Source: Paenibacillus chondroitinus NBRC 15376 | Lineage (GTDB): Bacteria; Bacillota; Bacilli; Paenibacillales; NBRC-103111 | Length of the DNA stretch: 33,995 nt | NCBI RefSeq assembly: GCF_004000765.1 | Contig: NZ_BILW01000054.1 | Coordinates: 1 to 33,995 of the forward strand | Direction: 5' to 3' | Shown here: positions 33,561 to 33,995 of the stretch, piece by piece | How positions within the stretch are numbered: the stretch's first letter is position 1 | How the letters are laid out: each line of letters opens with the position of its first letter | Position numbers and translations under genes: made by a program | Notes under the pieces: model-generated | What the model saw: the letters and a program-made list of their open reading frames with translations, nothing else | What the model was told of the DNA's origin: nothing | Database searches by the model: none

Positions 33561-33995
33561 TTAAAGTCCACGCCGCTGCTGCTCGAACCTCATTCTTTTC
33601 TCGATTTCGCGGAATACTTTATCCGCAATCTTCGTGACATCCAGCTGCGGAATCTGCTTCACCAGCTCCTGCAGCTGCTCGCTAGTCAGCTCCGGCGGCG
33701 CTTGTGGAACCGGCGCCGCCGGGGTTTGGGCCTCGTCTGCGCTCGCTTTGGTGCGCAGCCAGTCCATCTCCAGCGGGGCATCCGCCAACGCGCTGTTCGG
33801 TACAGGAGCCGCTGGAGCGTGCTTGTGCTCCAGCGTTGGTTGCTGCGAGGCCAGGTGCTCCTGCCTCGCGGATGCGATGCTGCTGCCTATGTTAGGCAGC
33901 AGCATGCTTGGCGCGCCCGCTTGCGGGGCGCCGGTGGTGCCGGCGGCGGCTCTGCCTATGGCAGCCGCCTGCGTGAAGCTGCCCGTCCCGTGGGC
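33561..33995 (-). CDS. partial Ala/Pro-rich protein of the injection system (5' end outside window)
   Basis: An open frame of 144 codons runs without a stop to the window edge, so the start codon lies beyond 33995 and the protein is incomplete here. The visible part is rich in Ala, Pro and Gly, then has an amphipathic C-terminal helix: ELVKQIPQLDVTKIADKVFR and EIEKRMRFEQQRRGL. In clusters of this type that C-terminal pattern recurs in a small protein next to the LysM gene (an Afp6-like position). The role is unknown. An internal ATG at 33905 is a less likely start because the reading frame continues upstream. It lies 49 bp from the LysM gene. Confidence 0.75.
   Translation of the reverse strand, partial: AHGTGSFTQAAAIGRAAAGTTGAPQAGAPSMLLPNIGSSIASARQEHLASQQPTLEHKHAPAAPVPNSALADAPLEMDWLRTKASADEAQTPAAPVPQAPPELTSEQLQELVKQIPQLDVTKIADKVFREIEKRMRFEQQRRGL

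Noticed and set aside
21028..33995. Prophage
   Set aside because: Only tail/baseplate genes are seen; there is no integrase, portal, terminase, capsid or lysis gene in the window, and the gene set fits a contractile injection cluster. The unseen upstream half could change this view.

Overview
The window looks like the chromosome of an endospore-forming member of the Bacillota, most likely Paenibacillus or a close relative. The grounds are a complete three-gene GerA-type germinant receptor operon, a CUT1 sugar ABC transporter of the LplA/LplB/YtcP type paired with a large membrane-anchored AraC regulator, a GH35 beta-galactosidase, strong Shine-Dalgarno sites and frequent GTG/TTG starts. The genus is an inference; there is no rRNA, tRNA or housekeeping marker. 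I see no CRISPR array, tRNA or rRNA.

Layout. 1-704 holds no convincing gene. It carries three repeat types: a short interspersed GGAACTA-type repeat, four GTAC/TGCA hairpins, and a three-copy tandem repeat of about 110 bp. 705-4439 (minus) encodes a GH35 beta-galactosidase, a type I phosphodiesterase and a CapA-like metallophosphoesterase; a strong terminator separates the last two. A divergent AraC/cupin regulator (4613-5509) faces them. 5506-9139 (minus) is gerA-gerB-gerC, overlapping by 4 nt at each junction, with a sigma-G-like promoter. 9216-15245 (minus) is a lipoprotein, two permeases and a membrane AraC regulator for sugar uptake, without its own ATPase. 15501-17526 is a divergent DeoR repressor/phosphoesterase pair sharing a 12-bp inverted operator-like box. 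17556-20608 (plus) is a DMT exporter, a TetR repressor and an MFS exporter; two near-identical TetR-type palindromes sit in front of tetR and the exporter. 20605-20900 is an IS3-family relic that keeps its frameshift signal.

20984-33995 (minus) is the distal part of a contractile injection system (phage-tail-like or extracellular CIS) operon that enters from beyond the right edge. In transcription order it encodes a partial Ala/Pro-rich protein, a LysM tube/baseplate adaptor, a gpD-like hub, a gpV/gp5-like spike, a gp25-like wedge, two large baseplate-J-type wedge proteins, a beta-propeller fused to a P2-I-like tail domain, and a terminal 561-aa protein, ending at a strong terminator. Sheath, tube, tape measure and ATPase genes are not in the window and would be expected upstream, beyond 33995. 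No toxin or lysis gene is visible here. This cluster, with its propeller-tail fusion, split spike and repeat-filled internal gap, is the most interesting system in the window.
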